A stretch of 64,000 nucleotides of DNA from Mycobacterium colombiense CECT 3035 (lineage in GTDB: Bacteria; Actinomycetota; Actinomycetes; Mycobacteriales; Mycobacteriaceae), in NCBI RefSeq assembly GCF_002105755.1, contig NZ_CP020821.1:1364001-1428000 (forward strand), read 5' to 3'. The position numbers and the translations under genes are program-made. Every line of letters starts with the position of its first letter. Within the stretch, counting starts at the first letter, position 1. The notes under the pieces are model-generated. The model was not told where the DNA came from, did not search any database, and was given only the letters and a program-made list of their open reading frames with translations. Of the stretch, positions 55,301 through 64,000 are shown one piece after another.

Positions 55301-56266
55301 GTCGAGGTGGCTCGCGGCAAGGACCTGTGGGCACTGCAGGAGCGGCTCACGGCGCCGGCCCGGCGGGCCGTCGCGCACGCCGTCGCGGGCGAGCTGGAGC
55401 GCGCGGGGTTGCGCGCCTGGCCCGAGGACCTCGACGAACTGCCGCGCGTCGTCGAACGCACGATTGACGGGCGCACCGTGCGGGGCTTTCCCGCGTTCGT
55501 CGACACGGGCGGCACCGTCGCGCTTCGCGTGTTCGCCACAGCGGCCGAGCAGGACAAGGCGATGGGGCCCGGCATCCGGCGGCTGGTACGGCTCGGCGTC
55601 GCCTCACCGGTGAAAGCCATTGCGCGCCAACTCGATGCACGGACCCGGCTGGCTCTGGGCGCCAACCCCGATGGCGATCTGCCCGCGCTGCTGGAGGACT
55701 GCGCCGACGCCGCGACCGACGCGCTCGTGTCGGCGCCGGTGTGGACGCGCGCGGAGTTCGCCGCCCTGCAACAGCGGGTGGGAACGTCTTTGCAAAAAAC
55801 AACCGCCGACATCGTGGGCCGTGTCGAGAGGGTGCTGGCCGCGGCTCAGGAGGTGCAGCTGCTGCTGCCCGCGAATCCGCCGCCCGCGCACACCGACGCG
55901 ATCGCCGACGTCCGTGCGCAACTGGATCGGCTGTTGCCGGCCGGTTTCGTCGCCGCTACCGGCGCCGCGCAGCTCGCCGATCTCACCCGCTATCTGCTCG
56001 CAATCCGTCGCCGCCTCGACGCGCTGCCTCGCGCGGCCGAGGCCGATCGGGAGCGCATGCAGCGGGTGCACGCTGTGCAGGAGGCCTTCGGCGAGCTGGT
56101 GCGGGAGCTGCCGCAACCGGCGAGGGCGTCCGTCGAAGTTCGCGATATCGCCCGGCAGATCGAGGAACTCAGGGTGAGCCTGTGGGCCCAGCAGCTCGGC
56201 ACGCCTCGCCCGGTCAGCGAGCAGCGGATCTACCGCGCCATCGACGCGGTGCGCGACCGTTGGTGA
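52337..56266 (+). CDS. hrpA: ATP-dependent RNA helicase HrpA
   Basis: DEAH-box helicase of 1309 aa. The Walker A motif GETGSGKTT begins at Gly98, the DEAH box is at Asp195 (ILDEAHERS), and SATI and the QRAGRCGR motif VI follow. The helicase-associated domain and a long C-terminal extension (from about residue 640), typical of HrpA, are complete. The protein acts on RNA or ribosomes; in bacteria HrpA is linked to mRNA processing and stalled-ribosome rescue. ATG 52337 is preferred, with a GTG nine codons downstream possible. Confidence 0.94.
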   Translation: MTPIVAAVAGPSAAQLRNQLDGVSLRDAVRLGRRLKNLRGASPEKLRQLADQVAAARAVVAARQAAVPTITYPDLPVSERRDEIAEAIRAHQVVVIAGETGSGKTTQLPKICLDAGRGIRGTIGHTQPRRLAARTVAQRIADELGSPLGDTVGYTVRFTDQVSDRTLIKLMTDGILLAEIQRDRRLLRYDTLILDEAHERSLNIDFLLGYLRELLPRRPDLKVIITSATIEPLRFAAHFDDAPIIEVSGRTYPVEIRYRPLEVAVPSAADDDPDDPDHEIVRTETRDEVEAIVDAIGELEAEPPGDILVFLSGEREIRDTAEALSGLKHTEVLPLYARLPTAEQQRVFAPHTGRRVVLATNVAETSLTVPGIRYVIDPGNARSSRYSRRLKVQRLPIEPISQASAAQRAGRCGRVAPGVCIRLYSEQDFAARPRYTEPEILRTNLAAVLLQMAALQLGDIEQFPFLDPPDRRSVRDGVQLLAELGAFDQHGAITDLGRRLARLPVDPRLGRMVLQAQTEGCVREMLVLAAALTIPDPRERPSDREEAARAKHARFADEHSDFMSYQNLWHYLREQRKSLSGNAFRRMCRSEFLHYLRIREWQDLVGQLRSIARDLGIVEEAASGEPAEPARVHAALLAGLLSHVGMRREDTREYLGARNSHFVLAPGSALAKRPPRWVVVAELVETSRLYGRTAARIQPEAVERVAGDLVQRTHSEPHWDAKRGEVMAYERVTLYGLPLAVRRRVGYARIEPVVARELFIRHALVEGQWHTRHHFFADNARLRAELEELEERARRRDLLVGDDGVYALYDARIPADVVSARHFDAWWKKQRHKTPDLLTFTRADLLRTDETADADRPSTWRAGDVALPLTYRFEPGAADDGVTVHVPMDVLARLGGDEFAWQVPALREELVTALIRSLPKELRRNFVPAPDAARAVLAAIDPATEPLLPALQHELRRRTGVLVPVDAFDLDKLPPHLRVTFAVESGDGVEVARGKDLWALQERLTAPARRAVAHAVAGELERAGLRAWPEDLDELPRVVERTIDGRTVRGFPAFVDTGGTVALRVFATAAEQDKAMGPGIRRLVRLGVASPVKAIARQLDARTRLALGANPDGDLPALLEDCADAATDALVSAPVWTRAEFAALQQRVGTSLQKTTADIVGRVERVLAAAQEVQLLLPANPPPAHTDAIADVRAQLDRLLPAGFVAATGAAQLADLTRYLLAIRRRLDALPRAAEADRERMQRVHAVQEAFGELVRELPQPARASVEVRDIARQIEELRVSLWAQQLGTPRPVSEQRIYRAIDAVRDRW

Positions 56267-56381
56267 TTGTTTTCCCCGCCACTTTCAACCTATAGCGCAT
56301 ACGGGGGCTTGCCGCAAGACCGGGGTGGTGATGCAAAATCGCTGTCCTCGACCGGAATTCAGGTGAAGCGGGGTTGACGAA

Positions 56382-57907
56382 GTGGACGTTTCGGGGGTAG
56401 CACACGACGGCGGCATCGAGCACGCGGTGCTCATCGCCGGGGCGGCCCGACCGGGCTGATGCTGGCGGGCGAGTTGGCTTTGGCGGGAGTCGACGCCGCC
56501 ATCGTGGAGCGGCGCACCAGTCAGGACCTGATCGGAGCGCGGGCCGGCGGCCTGCATTCCCGCACCATCGAAGTTCTGGATCAGCGTGGCATCGCCGATC
56601 GGTTCCTGTCGCGGGGCCAGGTGGCGCAGGTCGCCGGGTTCTCCCAGATCCGGCTGAACATCAGCGACTTTCCCACCCGGCACCCCTACGGACTTGCGCT
56701 GTGGCAGAACGAGATCGAACGCATCCTGGCCGAGTGGGTCGGCGAGCTCGGCGTGCCGGTCTACCGGGGCGGGCAGGTGTCAACGTTCGCCCAGGACGGC
56801 AGCGGCGTCGACGTCGGCCTGGCCGACGGTCGAACCATGCGGGGCGAGTATCTGGTCGGGTGCGACGGAGGGCGCAGCGTGATCCGCAAGACGGCCGGCA
56901 TCGAATTTCCCGGCTGGGACGCCACGACCAGCTATCTGCTCGCCGAGGTCGAAATGGACTTTCCGACCGGACAATCGCCGCAGTGGGGCATCCGGCACGA
57001 CGCGCTCGGCGTCCACGCCCTGTCCACCGCCGAGGAGGACGGGCCGGTTCGGGTGATGGTCACCGAGGCGCAGCTTGGACCGGGCACCGCACCCACGCTG
57101 CGCGAGCTGAGCCAGGCCCTCGTCGCCGTGTACGGGACCGACTACGGAATCCACAGCCCCAGTTGGATTTCCCGGTTCACCGACGCGGCGCGGCAGGCCG
57201 CCGCCTACCGCCGCGGGCGGGTCCTGCTCGCCGGGGACGCCGCGCATATCCACCACCCGGTGGGCGGGCAGGGCCTCAACACCGGCGTCCAGGATGCGGT
57301 GAATCTCGGCTGGAAGCTGGGCCAGGTGGTCAACAAGACATCGCCCGACAGCCTCCTGGACAGCTACCACACCGAACGGCACCCGGTTGCCCGGCGGGTG
57401 CTGCGCAACGCGTTGGCGCAGATGGCGCTCTTGCACCCCGACGAACGCACCCAGGCACTGCGCGACACCGTGTCCGACCTCCTCGCCATGGACGAACCCC
57501 GCACAAGCTTCGCCGCGATGATGTCCGGCCTGGACATTCATTACGACCTGGGCGAGGGGCATCCGCTGGTCGGCCGCCGCATGCCCGATCTGGACCTGGT
57601 CACCGCCGACGGTTCGCTGCGCGTGTTCGACCTGCTCCGGCCCGCCCGCCCGGTACTGCTCAATTTCGGCGAGGCCGGCGGCATCGACATCTCGCGATGG
57701 GCGGACCGGGTCCGCACCGTCGACGCGAAACACGTCGGCCGCTGCGCACTCCCGGTGCTCGGCACCGTGACGGTGCCGCCGGCGGTGTTGATCCGGCCGG
57801 ACGGACACGTCGCCTGGGCGGGCGACGGCACGGACCCCGCGCTACGCGACGCCCTCGCCATCTGGTTCGGGCCTGCCACCACGACGCAGACAGACCGAAA
57901 AGGGTGA
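56382..57907 (+). pseudogene. FAD-dependent aromatic monooxygenase (PHBH type), frameshifted in the FAD motif
   Basis: Group A flavin hydroxylase of 508 aa when repaired. The start is GTG 56382, reading E-H-A-V-L-I-A-G-A. The next expected bases for G-x-G-x-x-G lack one G in the run at 56444-56445, so the frame meets TGA after 25 codons. The rest (LMLAGELALAGVDAAIVERR, GEYLVGCDGGRSVIRKTAG, the second FAD motif GRVLLAGDAAHIHHPVGGQGLNTGVQD) is intact in the next frame up to 57907. The span is one short of a codon multiple. The C-terminal thioredoxin-like domain is complete. Relatives include rifampicin and pentachlorophenol monooxygenases. A one-base sequencing error is as likely as real inactivation. 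Confidence 0.87.
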
Positions 57908-57971
57908 CTTGTGCCGGCCTGCGCAGGGTGTAACGTGCGTGTTCGCTGTTCGAGAGCAGGAAGCACCGACC

Positions 57972-58949
57972 GTGACCATGGCAACCGACCAACCGCCGAC
58001 TCCGCCCATGAATTGGGCCGAGGCCCAACCGTTGCTCCGGCCGGTGCTGCGCCCGCAAAGCTACGTCAACGGCTTGGTCAACACCGGCGCTCAGCCCTGG
58101 GTCCGCCCGGTGTTCCCCTTCATCAACGAGATGGTGGTCGTCGACCTGCCCACCGTGCGGGCCGTGGTGTCGCCGGCGGAGACGAACGCGTGGGGCATCA
58201 CCGGCGATCAGGCGTTCGCGGTGGCCAGGGACAACCTTTCCGCGCGTCAGCAGGCCTTCGCGCCGGGGGAGAAGTTCCTGCTGAAGGACGCGGACGGGGG
58301 CACCTACGTCGATTCGATGATCCTGGCCGCCGGCTGGCTGGGTTCGCTGGCGGCCACCGGCGGGCACCGCCCACTGGTGTTCTTCCCCGGCGACGGCGTG
58401 TTGCTGCTGGGCACCGATGCGCCGGACGACGCCGAGGATCTCTTCGAGGCCGCCGAGCAGATGTACCTCGACGCCGACCAACCCATCTCACCGCAGGGTT
58501 ACACCATCGTGGGCAACGTCATCGCGCCGTTCGACCAGGCCGGCCCACACCCCCTGCGCGGGTTGGCGTTGCGGGCCCGAACCCTCTTGGCCACAAGGGA
58601 ATACAACCACCAGGCCGAATTCCTACGGGAGCACTATGAGCGCGAGTTGTTCCCGCAATACGTCGGCGAAGCGCAGATGATCGAGACGGCCTGGGGTCGG
58701 CGCACCAATGCGGTGTGGGGGCAGGGGATCCCGTGGGAGCTGCCGCAGACCGATTACGTGACGTTCGTGGCCGGCGACCCGTCGAATGTGACCGACAAGT
58801 TCACCGTGCCGTTCCCGACGGTGGTCGACGCGGTGGGCATCCTGCCCGTCGCGGGAATCAATCCGGTCCGCTACCGGGCCGAGGAATGGCCGGCGGCCGA
58901 GCTGCTGGCGACGCTGAAGGCGCACGCCATCGCCATACCGGGCGAATGA
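57972..58949 (+). CDS. Conserved hypothetical protein (325 aa)
   Basis: No family was recognised. The protein has no signal peptide or membrane segment. It opens with WAEAQPLLRPVLRPQSYVNGL, and the central part (HRPLVFFPGDGVLLLGTDAPDDAEDLFEAAEQMYLDADQPISPQGYTIVGNVI) looks like a compact mixed alpha/beta domain. The C-terminal DYVTFVAGDPSNVTDKFTVPFPTVVDAVGILPVAGINPVRYR is well formed. The start is GTG 57972, with ATG 57978 an alternative. It follows the flavin monooxygenase by 64 bp and could be its partner. Confidence 0.68.
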   Translation: MTMATDQPPTPPMNWAEAQPLLRPVLRPQSYVNGLVNTGAQPWVRPVFPFINEMVVVDLPTVRAVVSPAETNAWGITGDQAFAVARDNLSARQQAFAPGEKFLLKDADGGTYVDSMILAAGWLGSLAATGGHRPLVFFPGDGVLLLGTDAPDDAEDLFEAAEQMYLDADQPISPQGYTIVGNVIAPFDQAGPHPLRGLALRARTLLATREYNHQAEFLREHYERELFPQYVGEAQMIETAWGRRTNAVWGQGIPWELPQTDYVTFVAGDPSNVTDKFTVPFPTVVDAVGILPVAGINPVRYRAEEWPAAELLATLKAHAIAIPGE

Positions 58950-58953
58950 CCCG

Positions 58954-59124
58954 CTAGTCCGGCGGCTCGCTGGTGGTGCCGCGGACAGCGGCTTGTTCCC
59001 GATCGCTGCGGTTGCCGGGAACGCCTTCGGCTTCGCTCTCCTCGGTAACCTTCTCCTCGAGCTGATCGACGATGTTTTCCAGCTCCTGAGCGCGGCTCAG
59101 CGGGTCTTTGTCGGGTTTGGTCAT
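58954..59124 (-). CDS. Small hydrophilic hypothetical protein (56 aa)
   Basis: Acidic small protein from ATG 59124 with GGAAAG upstream. It reads TKPDKDPLSRAQELENIVDQLEEKVTEESEAEGVPGNRSDREQAAV, mostly helical and disordered. No domain was recognised. It faces zwf across a divergent region of 144 bp and converges on the hypothetical gene upstream. Confidence 0.5.
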   Translation of the reverse strand: MTKPDKDPLSRAQELENIVDQLEEKVTEESEAEGVPGNRSDREQAAVRGTTSEPPD

Positions 59125-59268
59125 ATCGCTTTCCATGGGCGTTGGGGGGACGGGCCCCGGCGCCGGGAACCCGCCGCTAACCCATACCCGATTGCGCGTT
59201 CGTTAACCAGATCAAGGGGCCGCCAAACGAACGAGACACAGCGCCGTGGCGATGGAAGTATCGCAAGA

Positions 59269-60768
59269 GTGGCTACCGAGAAACCTCAGACCATCGCCTA
59301 CCCCGCTGCCGACGCCCGTCCGCGTCGCCACCATGCCGATCCGCTCGACCCGCACGTCATCGTCCTTTTCGGGGCGACGGGCGATCTGGCGAAACGAAAG
59401 CTGATCCCCGGCCTGGCGTACCTGGACCAGTCCGAGTTGGCGCCCGATATCCAGATCGTCGCCACGTCGCTGGAAGACCTGAGTCAAGACGAATTCCGCG
59501 ATCTCGCCAAAAAGTCGGTCGATTCCTTCGGCACGCACAAACTCACGCCCGAACAGTGGTCGAACTTCGCCAACATCGTCACCTACGTCCCCCAGGGCGC
59601 CGGCCCCGAGGCGCTGGCCGAGGCGGTGGCGCAGGCCGAGGACAACCTGGGGCCCAACGTCCGGCGACTGCATTACCTGTCGGTGCCGCCCAAGGCGGCG
59701 CGCGCCGTCATCACCATGCTGAGCGACGCCAAGCTGGTCGAGCGCTCACGGGTGGTGATGGAGAAGCCGTTCGGCACCGACCTGGCCAGCGCGGTGGCGT
59801 TGAACGACTTCGTGCACGAAACCTTCGAGGAATCACAGATTTTCCGCATCGACCACTTCCTGGGCAAGGAAGCCGCGCAGAACATCCTGGCCTTCCGTTT
59901 TGCCAACGGGCTCTTCGAGCCGATCTGGAACCGCAACTTCATCGACCACATTCAGATCGACATCCCCGAGGCCCTGGGCCTGGACCAGCGGGCGAACTTC
60001 TACGAAGAGACCGGCGCCTATAAGGACATGGTGGTCACCCACCTGTTCCAGGTGATGGCGTTCGTGGTGATGGAACCGCCGACGGCGCTGGAACCGTTCG
60101 CTATCAGCGAGGAAAAGAACAAGGTGTTCCGGTCGATGCTGCCGGTCAAGCCGTCGAACGTGGTCCGTGGTCAATACAACGGCTACCGCGAAGAAGACGG
60201 GGTGGCACAGGATTCCGACACCGAGACGTTCATCGCGCTCAAGGTCGGCATCGACAACTGGCGATGGGCCGGGGTGCCCATCTACCTGCGCACCGGCAAG
60301 AAGATGGCCGAGGGGATCCGCATCATCTCGATCGCGTTCAAAGAGGCCCCGCGAACCATGTTCCCGCCCGGGTCCGGGGTGGGCACCCAGGGTCCCGATC
60401 ACCTCACCTTCGACCTCGCCGACAACTCGAAGGTCTCGCTGTCCTTCTACGGCAAGCGGCCCGGGCCCGGCATGAAGCTGGACAAGCTGTCCATGCAGTT
60501 CTCCTCGCAGGAGATCGACACCGTCGTGGACGTGCTGGAGGCCTACGAACGATTGATCCTCGACGCGATGCGGGGCGACCACACGCTGTTCAACACCGCG
60601 GAAGGCATCGAATCATTGTGGGAGCGTTCGGAAGACCTGCTCACCGATCCGCCGCCGGCCAAGCTGTATCAGCCCGGCACGTGGGGCCCCAACGCGATTC
60701 ACCAATTGATCGCACCGAACGCGTGGCGCCTGCCGTTCGAACGAGGGTGGCGCGAGGCCAGGCCATAG
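59269..60768 (+). CDS. zwf: Glucose-6-phosphate 1-dehydrogenase
   Basis: Enzyme of 499 aa that oxidises glucose-6-phosphate to the lactone and yields NADPH at the entry of the pentose phosphate pathway. The cofactor motif LFGATGDLAKRKLIPG starts near residue 33. The family signature RIDHFLGKE has the substrate-binding Asp195-His196 and Lys200. The later block RWAGVPIYLRTGKKM is typical. GTG 59269 is used because it leads directly into the compact N-terminus; the long frame upstream is a shadow. The gene stands alone, without opcA, tal or tkt next to it. Confidence 0.95.
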   Translation: MATEKPQTIAYPAADARPRRHHADPLDPHVIVLFGATGDLAKRKLIPGLAYLDQSELAPDIQIVATSLEDLSQDEFRDLAKKSVDSFGTHKLTPEQWSNFANIVTYVPQGAGPEALAEAVAQAEDNLGPNVRRLHYLSVPPKAARAVITMLSDAKLVERSRVVMEKPFGTDLASAVALNDFVHETFEESQIFRIDHFLGKEAAQNILAFRFANGLFEPIWNRNFIDHIQIDIPEALGLDQRANFYEETGAYKDMVVTHLFQVMAFVVMEPPTALEPFAISEEKNKVFRSMLPVKPSNVVRGQYNGYREEDGVAQDSDTETFIALKVGIDNWRWAGVPIYLRTGKKMAEGIRIISIAFKEAPRTMFPPGSGVGTQGPDHLTFDLADNSKVSLSFYGKRPGPGMKLDKLSMQFSSQEIDTVVDVLEAYERLILDAMRGDHTLFNTAEGIESLWERSEDLLTDPPPAKLYQPGTWGPNAIHQLIAPNAWRLPFERGWREARP

Positions 60769-60792
60769 CGTCGGCGCTGAAGTTCCTGGGGC

Positions 60793-61716
60793 TCAGCGCA
60801 ATTCGGCACTGAGATAACTGATTGCGTGACGGAATTCCTTGAGGATCTCGTTGTCCGGCAGCGCAAATCCGTAATCGGCGTAAACCTGTTCGGTGGGGTG
60901 GCGGGTGACGTTCCAGCCGGTGGCGCCCAGATGCTCAGCGGCGGGGCGGCGCTCCCCGAGCCAAATCAGCTCGGCGACATCGATGTCCAGTCCATGTCGC
61001 CGCCAGGTGCTGCGCATCGCCCGGGCCCGTTCGTCGGTGAAAACCGCCATGTCGGTGATGTTCTCGGTGGCCAGCCGGCTGCCCGGCGCGCTGAGCGCGG
61101 TGATGTTGTCCAACAGCCGGTCCTGGGCATCGGGCGGTAGGTACGGCAGCAGGCCCTCGGCGATCCACGCGGTGCGGGAGCCGGTGTCAAAGCCGCTGCC
61201 GTGCAGTGCGGTTGGCCAATCATCGCGGAGATCGATGGCGACGGTCCGGCGCTCGGCGGTCGGTTCCGCACCGATCTGGGCGAGCGTGGCGGTCTTGAAG
61301 GCGATCACTTCAGGCTGGTCGACCTCGAACACCACGGTGCCCGACGGCCACGGCAACCGATAGGCCCGTGCATCCAGTCCGGCGGCCAAGATGACAGCCT
61401 GCCGGATTCCGGCCGCGGAGGCGGCGCCGAAGAAATCGTCGAAAAACCTCGTCCGCGCCGCCATCTGCTCGCGCCGCTGCTGCAGCGTCATCGGCATGTC
61501 GTCGGTGTCGAGCGGGATCTGACCATCCAGCATGCGGGTGAAGAAGGGATGCCCGACCGCCCGCACCAACGGCTCGGCGAACCGGTCATCCAGTAGCGGG
61601 TCCGGGTCGCGCGACGCCAGCGCTCGGGAGGCCGCGACCATCGTCGCGGTCGCCCCCACGCTGGAGGCCAGGTCCCAGCTGTCGCCCTCGGTACGCGCCG
61701 AGCCGGATGATGACAT
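60793..61716 (-). CDS. Class I SAM-dependent methyltransferase (LCM-like, TIGR00027 family)
   Basis: Protein of 307 aa of the mycobacterial leucine-carboxyl-methyltransferase-like family. It has [32 protein letters not shown] at the start, [18 protein letters not shown] (SAM motif I variant), [13 protein letters not shown] (acidic ribose-binding residue) and [21 protein letters not shown] later. A shorter paralogue is at 21.9-22.8 kb. The methyl acceptor is unknown. It is convergent with zwf (24-bp gap). Confidence 0.88.
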   Translation of the reverse strand: MSSSGSARTEGDSWDLASSVGATATMVAASRALASRDPDPLLDDRFAEPLVRAVGHPFFTRMLDGQIPLDTDDMPMTLQQRREQMAARTRFFDDFFGAASAAGIRQAVILAAGLDARAYRLPWPSGTVVFEVDQPEVIAFKTATLAQIGAEPTAERRTVAIDLRDDWPTALHGSGFDTGSRTAWIAEGLLPYLPPDAQDRLLDNITALSAPGSRLATENITDMAVFTDERARAMRSTWRRHGLDIDVAELIWLGERRPAAEHLGATGWNVTRHPTEQVYADYGFALPDNEILKEFRHAISYLSAELR

Positions 61717-61901
61717 TCGCTTTCCCCTTCCGAGATCTACCCGCCGCGGCGGCCAATTCGCCCTCGGGGCCGCTCACCACCGGCGACTGCACCACCGGTA
61801 CCGAAGGGTACTTTCTGGCTATGCCGCGCGCACCACGCACCCGTCGCGCGGGCATCTGACTCCGGTCCCGCCGCACGACGACCGCGAAAGCGAATCACTT
61901 C

Positions 61902-62783
61902 ATGGCACCGACCCTGCGCCCCCGGCGATCCGCCCTGTACCTGCCGGGCAACAAGCCTCGCGCCCTGGAGAAGGGCAAGTCGCTGCCGGCGGACGTGCTG
62001 ATATTCGACCTCGAGGATGCGGTCGGACCGGACGCGAAAGCCGATGCGAGGACGACGGTGTGCGACGCGATTTCGTCGGAGAGCTACCGGCCCCGTGAGG
62101 TCGTGGTGCGGATCAACGGGTTGGACACCGAATGGCACTCCGACGACCTGGCCGCCGTGGCCGAATCGACGGCCGACGGCGTGCTGGTGCCGAAAGTCGA
62201 GACGGGCCAACAGGTTCAAGCGCTCGCCGAGGCGCTCGACGACTTGGGAGCGCCGAAATCGTTGCAGCTGTGGGTGATGATCGAAACGCCCCGGGCCTTT
62301 CTGCGGGCCGAAGAGGTCGCGTCGGCCAGCGATCGCCTGGCCGGGTTGGTGGTGGGCACCAACGACCTGGTCAACGAGCTGCACGGCCTGCACGTCCCCG
62401 GCCGCGCGCCCGCGGTACCGGCCCTGGGCCTGGCCTTGTTGGGAGCGAGGGCGGCCGGCAAGGTGATCTTGGATGGCGTGTTCAACGACATCACCGACGA
62501 GGCCGCGTTCCGGGCCGAGGCCCAGCAGGGCCGCGAAATGGGATTCGACGGCAAGACCCTGATCCACCCGTCGCAGATCGCCCCCGCCAACGAGCTGTTC
62601 GGTCCGTCACACAAGGAACTGGAGGACGCCCGCAAGATCGTCTCGGCCTACGAGCAGGCGCAGGCGGCCGGCACCAGCGTGATCACGGTCGATGGCCGCA
62701 TGATCGAGAGCCTGCACGTCCGCGACGCCCAGCGAATCCTGACCCTGGCGGATTTGATCTCGACGATGGAATCCGCCTCCTAG
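61902..62783 (+). CDS. CitE-like lyase (HpcH/HpaI aldolase family)
   Basis: Protein of 293 aa related to the beta subunit of citrate lyase and to malyl/citramalyl-CoA lyases. RSALYLPGNKPRALEKGKSLPADVLIFDLEDAVG has the metal-binding Glu/Asp motif, VVVRINGLDTEWH the substrate Arg, VLVPKVETGQQV and LWVMIETPRAFL the second metal Glu, and GFDGKTLIHPSQI the conserved C-terminal motif. In mycobacteria, stand-alone CitE-like proteins cleave acyl-CoA substrates such as citramalyl-CoA. No CitF or CitD lies nearby. The start is ATG 61902. Confidence 0.9.
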   Translation: MAPTLRPRRSALYLPGNKPRALEKGKSLPADVLIFDLEDAVGPDAKADARTTVCDAISSESYRPREVVVRINGLDTEWHSDDLAAVAESTADGVLVPKVETGQQVQALAEALDDLGAPKSLQLWVMIETPRAFLRAEEVASASDRLAGLVVGTNDLVNELHGLHVPGRAPAVPALGLALLGARAAGKVILDGVFNDITDEAAFRAEAQQGREMGFDGKTLIHPSQIAPANELFGPSHKELEDARKIVSAYEQAQAAGTSVITVDGRMIESLHVRDAQRILTLADLISTMESAS

Positions 62784-62888
62784 GGGCGGTGGACAGATCG
62801 CGGGCCCGCGACGACGGCCCGCAGCGGGCGTCCGGTGCCGGACACACGGTAGGTTGAACGCGTTCGCGACGACTCGAGAGGAGATGAC

Positions 62889-64000
62889 GTGGGCCAGACC
62901 GCGGCCATGGCCGAGGCCGACCGCGCGTGGATGATCGACACGCTGCTCGCGCTGCTGCAGACCCCGAGCCCGTCGGGACGCACGGACGCGGTGATGCAGG
63001 TCATCGGCGACATTTTCGACGACTTCGGGGTGCCGTTCACCCTGACCCGGCGCGGCGCGCTGACGGCCGAACTGGCCGGTGAGTCCGCGACCACCGACCG
63101 GGCGCTGGTGGTCCACTCCGACACCATCGGCTGCATGGTCCGCGACCTCAAGGACAACGGCCGCCTCGAAATCGTTCCCGTCGGCACCTTTTCGGCGCGG
63201 TTCGCCGCGGGCGCCCGGGTGCGCATCTTCATCGACGACCCCGACGAGTTCATCACCGGCACGGTCATGCCGCTGAAGGCCAGTGGGCACGCGTTCGGCG
63301 ACGAGATCGACACCCAGCCCACGGACTGGGAGCACGTCGAGGTTCGCATCGACCGCAGGGTCTCAACGCGGGAGGACCTGGTTCGGCTGGGCCTGCAGGT
63401 CGGCGATTTCGTGGCCTTGATCACCAGCCCCGAGCTCACCGCCGACGGTTTCATCGTCTCCCGTCATCTGGACGGGAAGGCGGGCGTGGCGATCGCGCTC
63501 GCCCTGGCCAAGAACTTCTCCGAGAACAAAGTGGTGCTGCCGCACCGCACCACGATCATGGTCACCATCACCGAGGAGGTCGGCCACGGGGCCAGTCACG
63601 GCCTGCCCGCGGACGTCGCCGAGTTGGTATCGGTGGACAACGCGGTGTGCGCGCCCGGCCAGCATTCCCTCGAGGACGGTGTGACGATCCCGATGGCCGA
63701 CATGCACGGCCCGTTCGACTATCACCTGACCCGGAAGCTCTGCCGGCTCGCACAGGAGCAGGGAATTCCGTTCGCCCGCGACATTTTTCGCTACTACCGC
63801 TCCGATGCGGCCGCGGCCATCGAGGCCGGGGCCAACACCCGTGCGGCGCTGGTCGGCTTCGGGCTCGACGGCAGTCATGGCTGGGAACGCACGCACATTG
63901 ACTCGCTGGAGGCCGCCTACAACCTCCTGCACTGCTGGCTGCAGACACCGTTGACGTTCGCCAAATGGGACGCCAAGCCGACGGGCAGTCTGCGCGACTT
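62889..64000 (+). CDS. M42-family metallopeptidase (NAGGN-type), 3' end cut by window edge
   Basis: At least 370 residues from GTG 62889, with AGAGGAG nine bases before. The frame is open at the right edge. Metal ligands of M42/M20-type peptidases are visible: His in VVHSDTIGCM, Asp in RHLDGKAGVAIALA, the Glu-Glu in MVTITEEVGHGASHG, and the later D-N and H-G-W pairs. It resembles the peptidase annotated beside the N-acetylglutaminylglutamine amide (NAGGN) osmoprotectant genes. If so, asnO/ngg-type genes should lie just outside the window. Confidence 0.82.
   Translation, partial: MGQTAAMAEADRAWMIDTLLALLQTPSPSGRTDAVMQVIGDIFDDFGVPFTLTRRGALTAELAGESATTDRALVVHSDTIGCMVRDLKDNGRLEIVPVGTFSARFAAGARVRIFIDDPDEFITGTVMPLKASGHAFGDEIDTQPTDWEHVEVRIDRRVSTREDLVRLGLQVGDFVALITSPELTADGFIVSRHLDGKAGVAIALALAKNFSENKVVLPHRTTIMVTITEEVGHGASHGLPADVAELVSVDNAVCAPGQHSLEDGVTIPMADMHGPFDYHLTRKLCRLAQEQGIPFARDIFRYYRSDAAAAIEAGANTRAALVGFGLDGSHGWERTHIDSLEAAYNLLHCWLQTPLTFAKWDAKPTGSLRD

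Noticed and set aside
58993..59268. N-terminal extension of zwf by 92 codons
   Set aside because: The extension runs over the small divergent gene and the leader, has no family match, and would make the enzyme longer than its homologues.

Overview
The window is from a high-GC actinobacterium and almost certainly from a Mycobacterium. The evidence is a PPE protein of the SVP subgroup, an MmpL transporter next to a PapA-family acyltransferase, a furA-katG pair, two cutinase-like proteins, a Tpx nearly identical in motif layout to the M. tuberculosis enzyme, and TANNNT -10 promoter boxes. A PPE gene and the lipid-locus style point to a slow-growing or non-tuberculous species; the species cannot be fixed from the sequence alone. 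No rRNA, tRNA, CRISPR array, insertion sequence or prophage was seen.

Layout. Positions 1-3.1 kb hold tpx (cut by the left edge), a frameshifted nitronate monooxygenase overlapping a NYN-domain gene, and an acyl-CoA-dehydrogenase-fold gene. Positions 3.1-15 kb hold the most striking region: one PapA-like acyltransferase, five tandem paralogues of a condensation-fold acyltransferase family (the first frameshifted), and an MmpL exporter. Four copies of one roughly 85-bp promoter/upstream element divide them into four transcription units: papA-P1, P2, P3-P4-P5, and mmpL. A CitA/CitB-type two-component system lies just downstream on the other strand. Its divergent control region carries a fifth, partial copy of the element, next to an epimerase-AraC-VOC operon.

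Positions 19-26 kb hold aldehyde dehydrogenase, secreted and methyltransferase genes, a GH16 Tat-exported hydrolase, an AhpD-like protein and a cutinase. Positions 26-30 kb hold a glycan-type cluster: a GT4, a methyltransferase and a barrel protein with overlapping ends, plus another methyltransferase. Positions 30-35 kb hold a Tat-exported DUF1906 protein, katG-furA and an L,D-transpeptidase. Positions 35-44 kb hold a FAD-Rieske oxidoreductase, a methyltransferase/GT1 pair, a PPE protein with a SHOCT tail, a lipoprotein resembling C39 peptidases, and a MOSC protein. Positions 44-52 kb hold small stress-type proteins, an alcohol dehydrogenase, a CsbD-like/coiled-coil pair, a second cutinase, enoyl-CoA hydratase, a YihY membrane protein and a GGDEF protein. 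Positions 52-64 kb hold hrpA, a frameshifted FAD monooxygenase, zwf, a methyltransferase, a CitE-like lyase and an M42 peptidase cut by the right edge.

How they fit together. The papA/P1-P5/mmpL locus looks like an acylation-plus-export module for a cell-envelope lipid, analogous in gene content to known PapA/MmpL loci, but without a polyketide synthase or FadD in the window. Several other genes (two cutinases, L,D-transpeptidase, GT4 and GT1 enzymes, GH16) also act at the envelope. KatG/FurA, Tpx, the AhpD-like protein and the thioredoxin-fold protein form a peroxide-defence theme. Three genes carry an apparent single-base deletion in a G/C run, so either the assembly has homopolymer errors or these are genuine recent pseudogenes.
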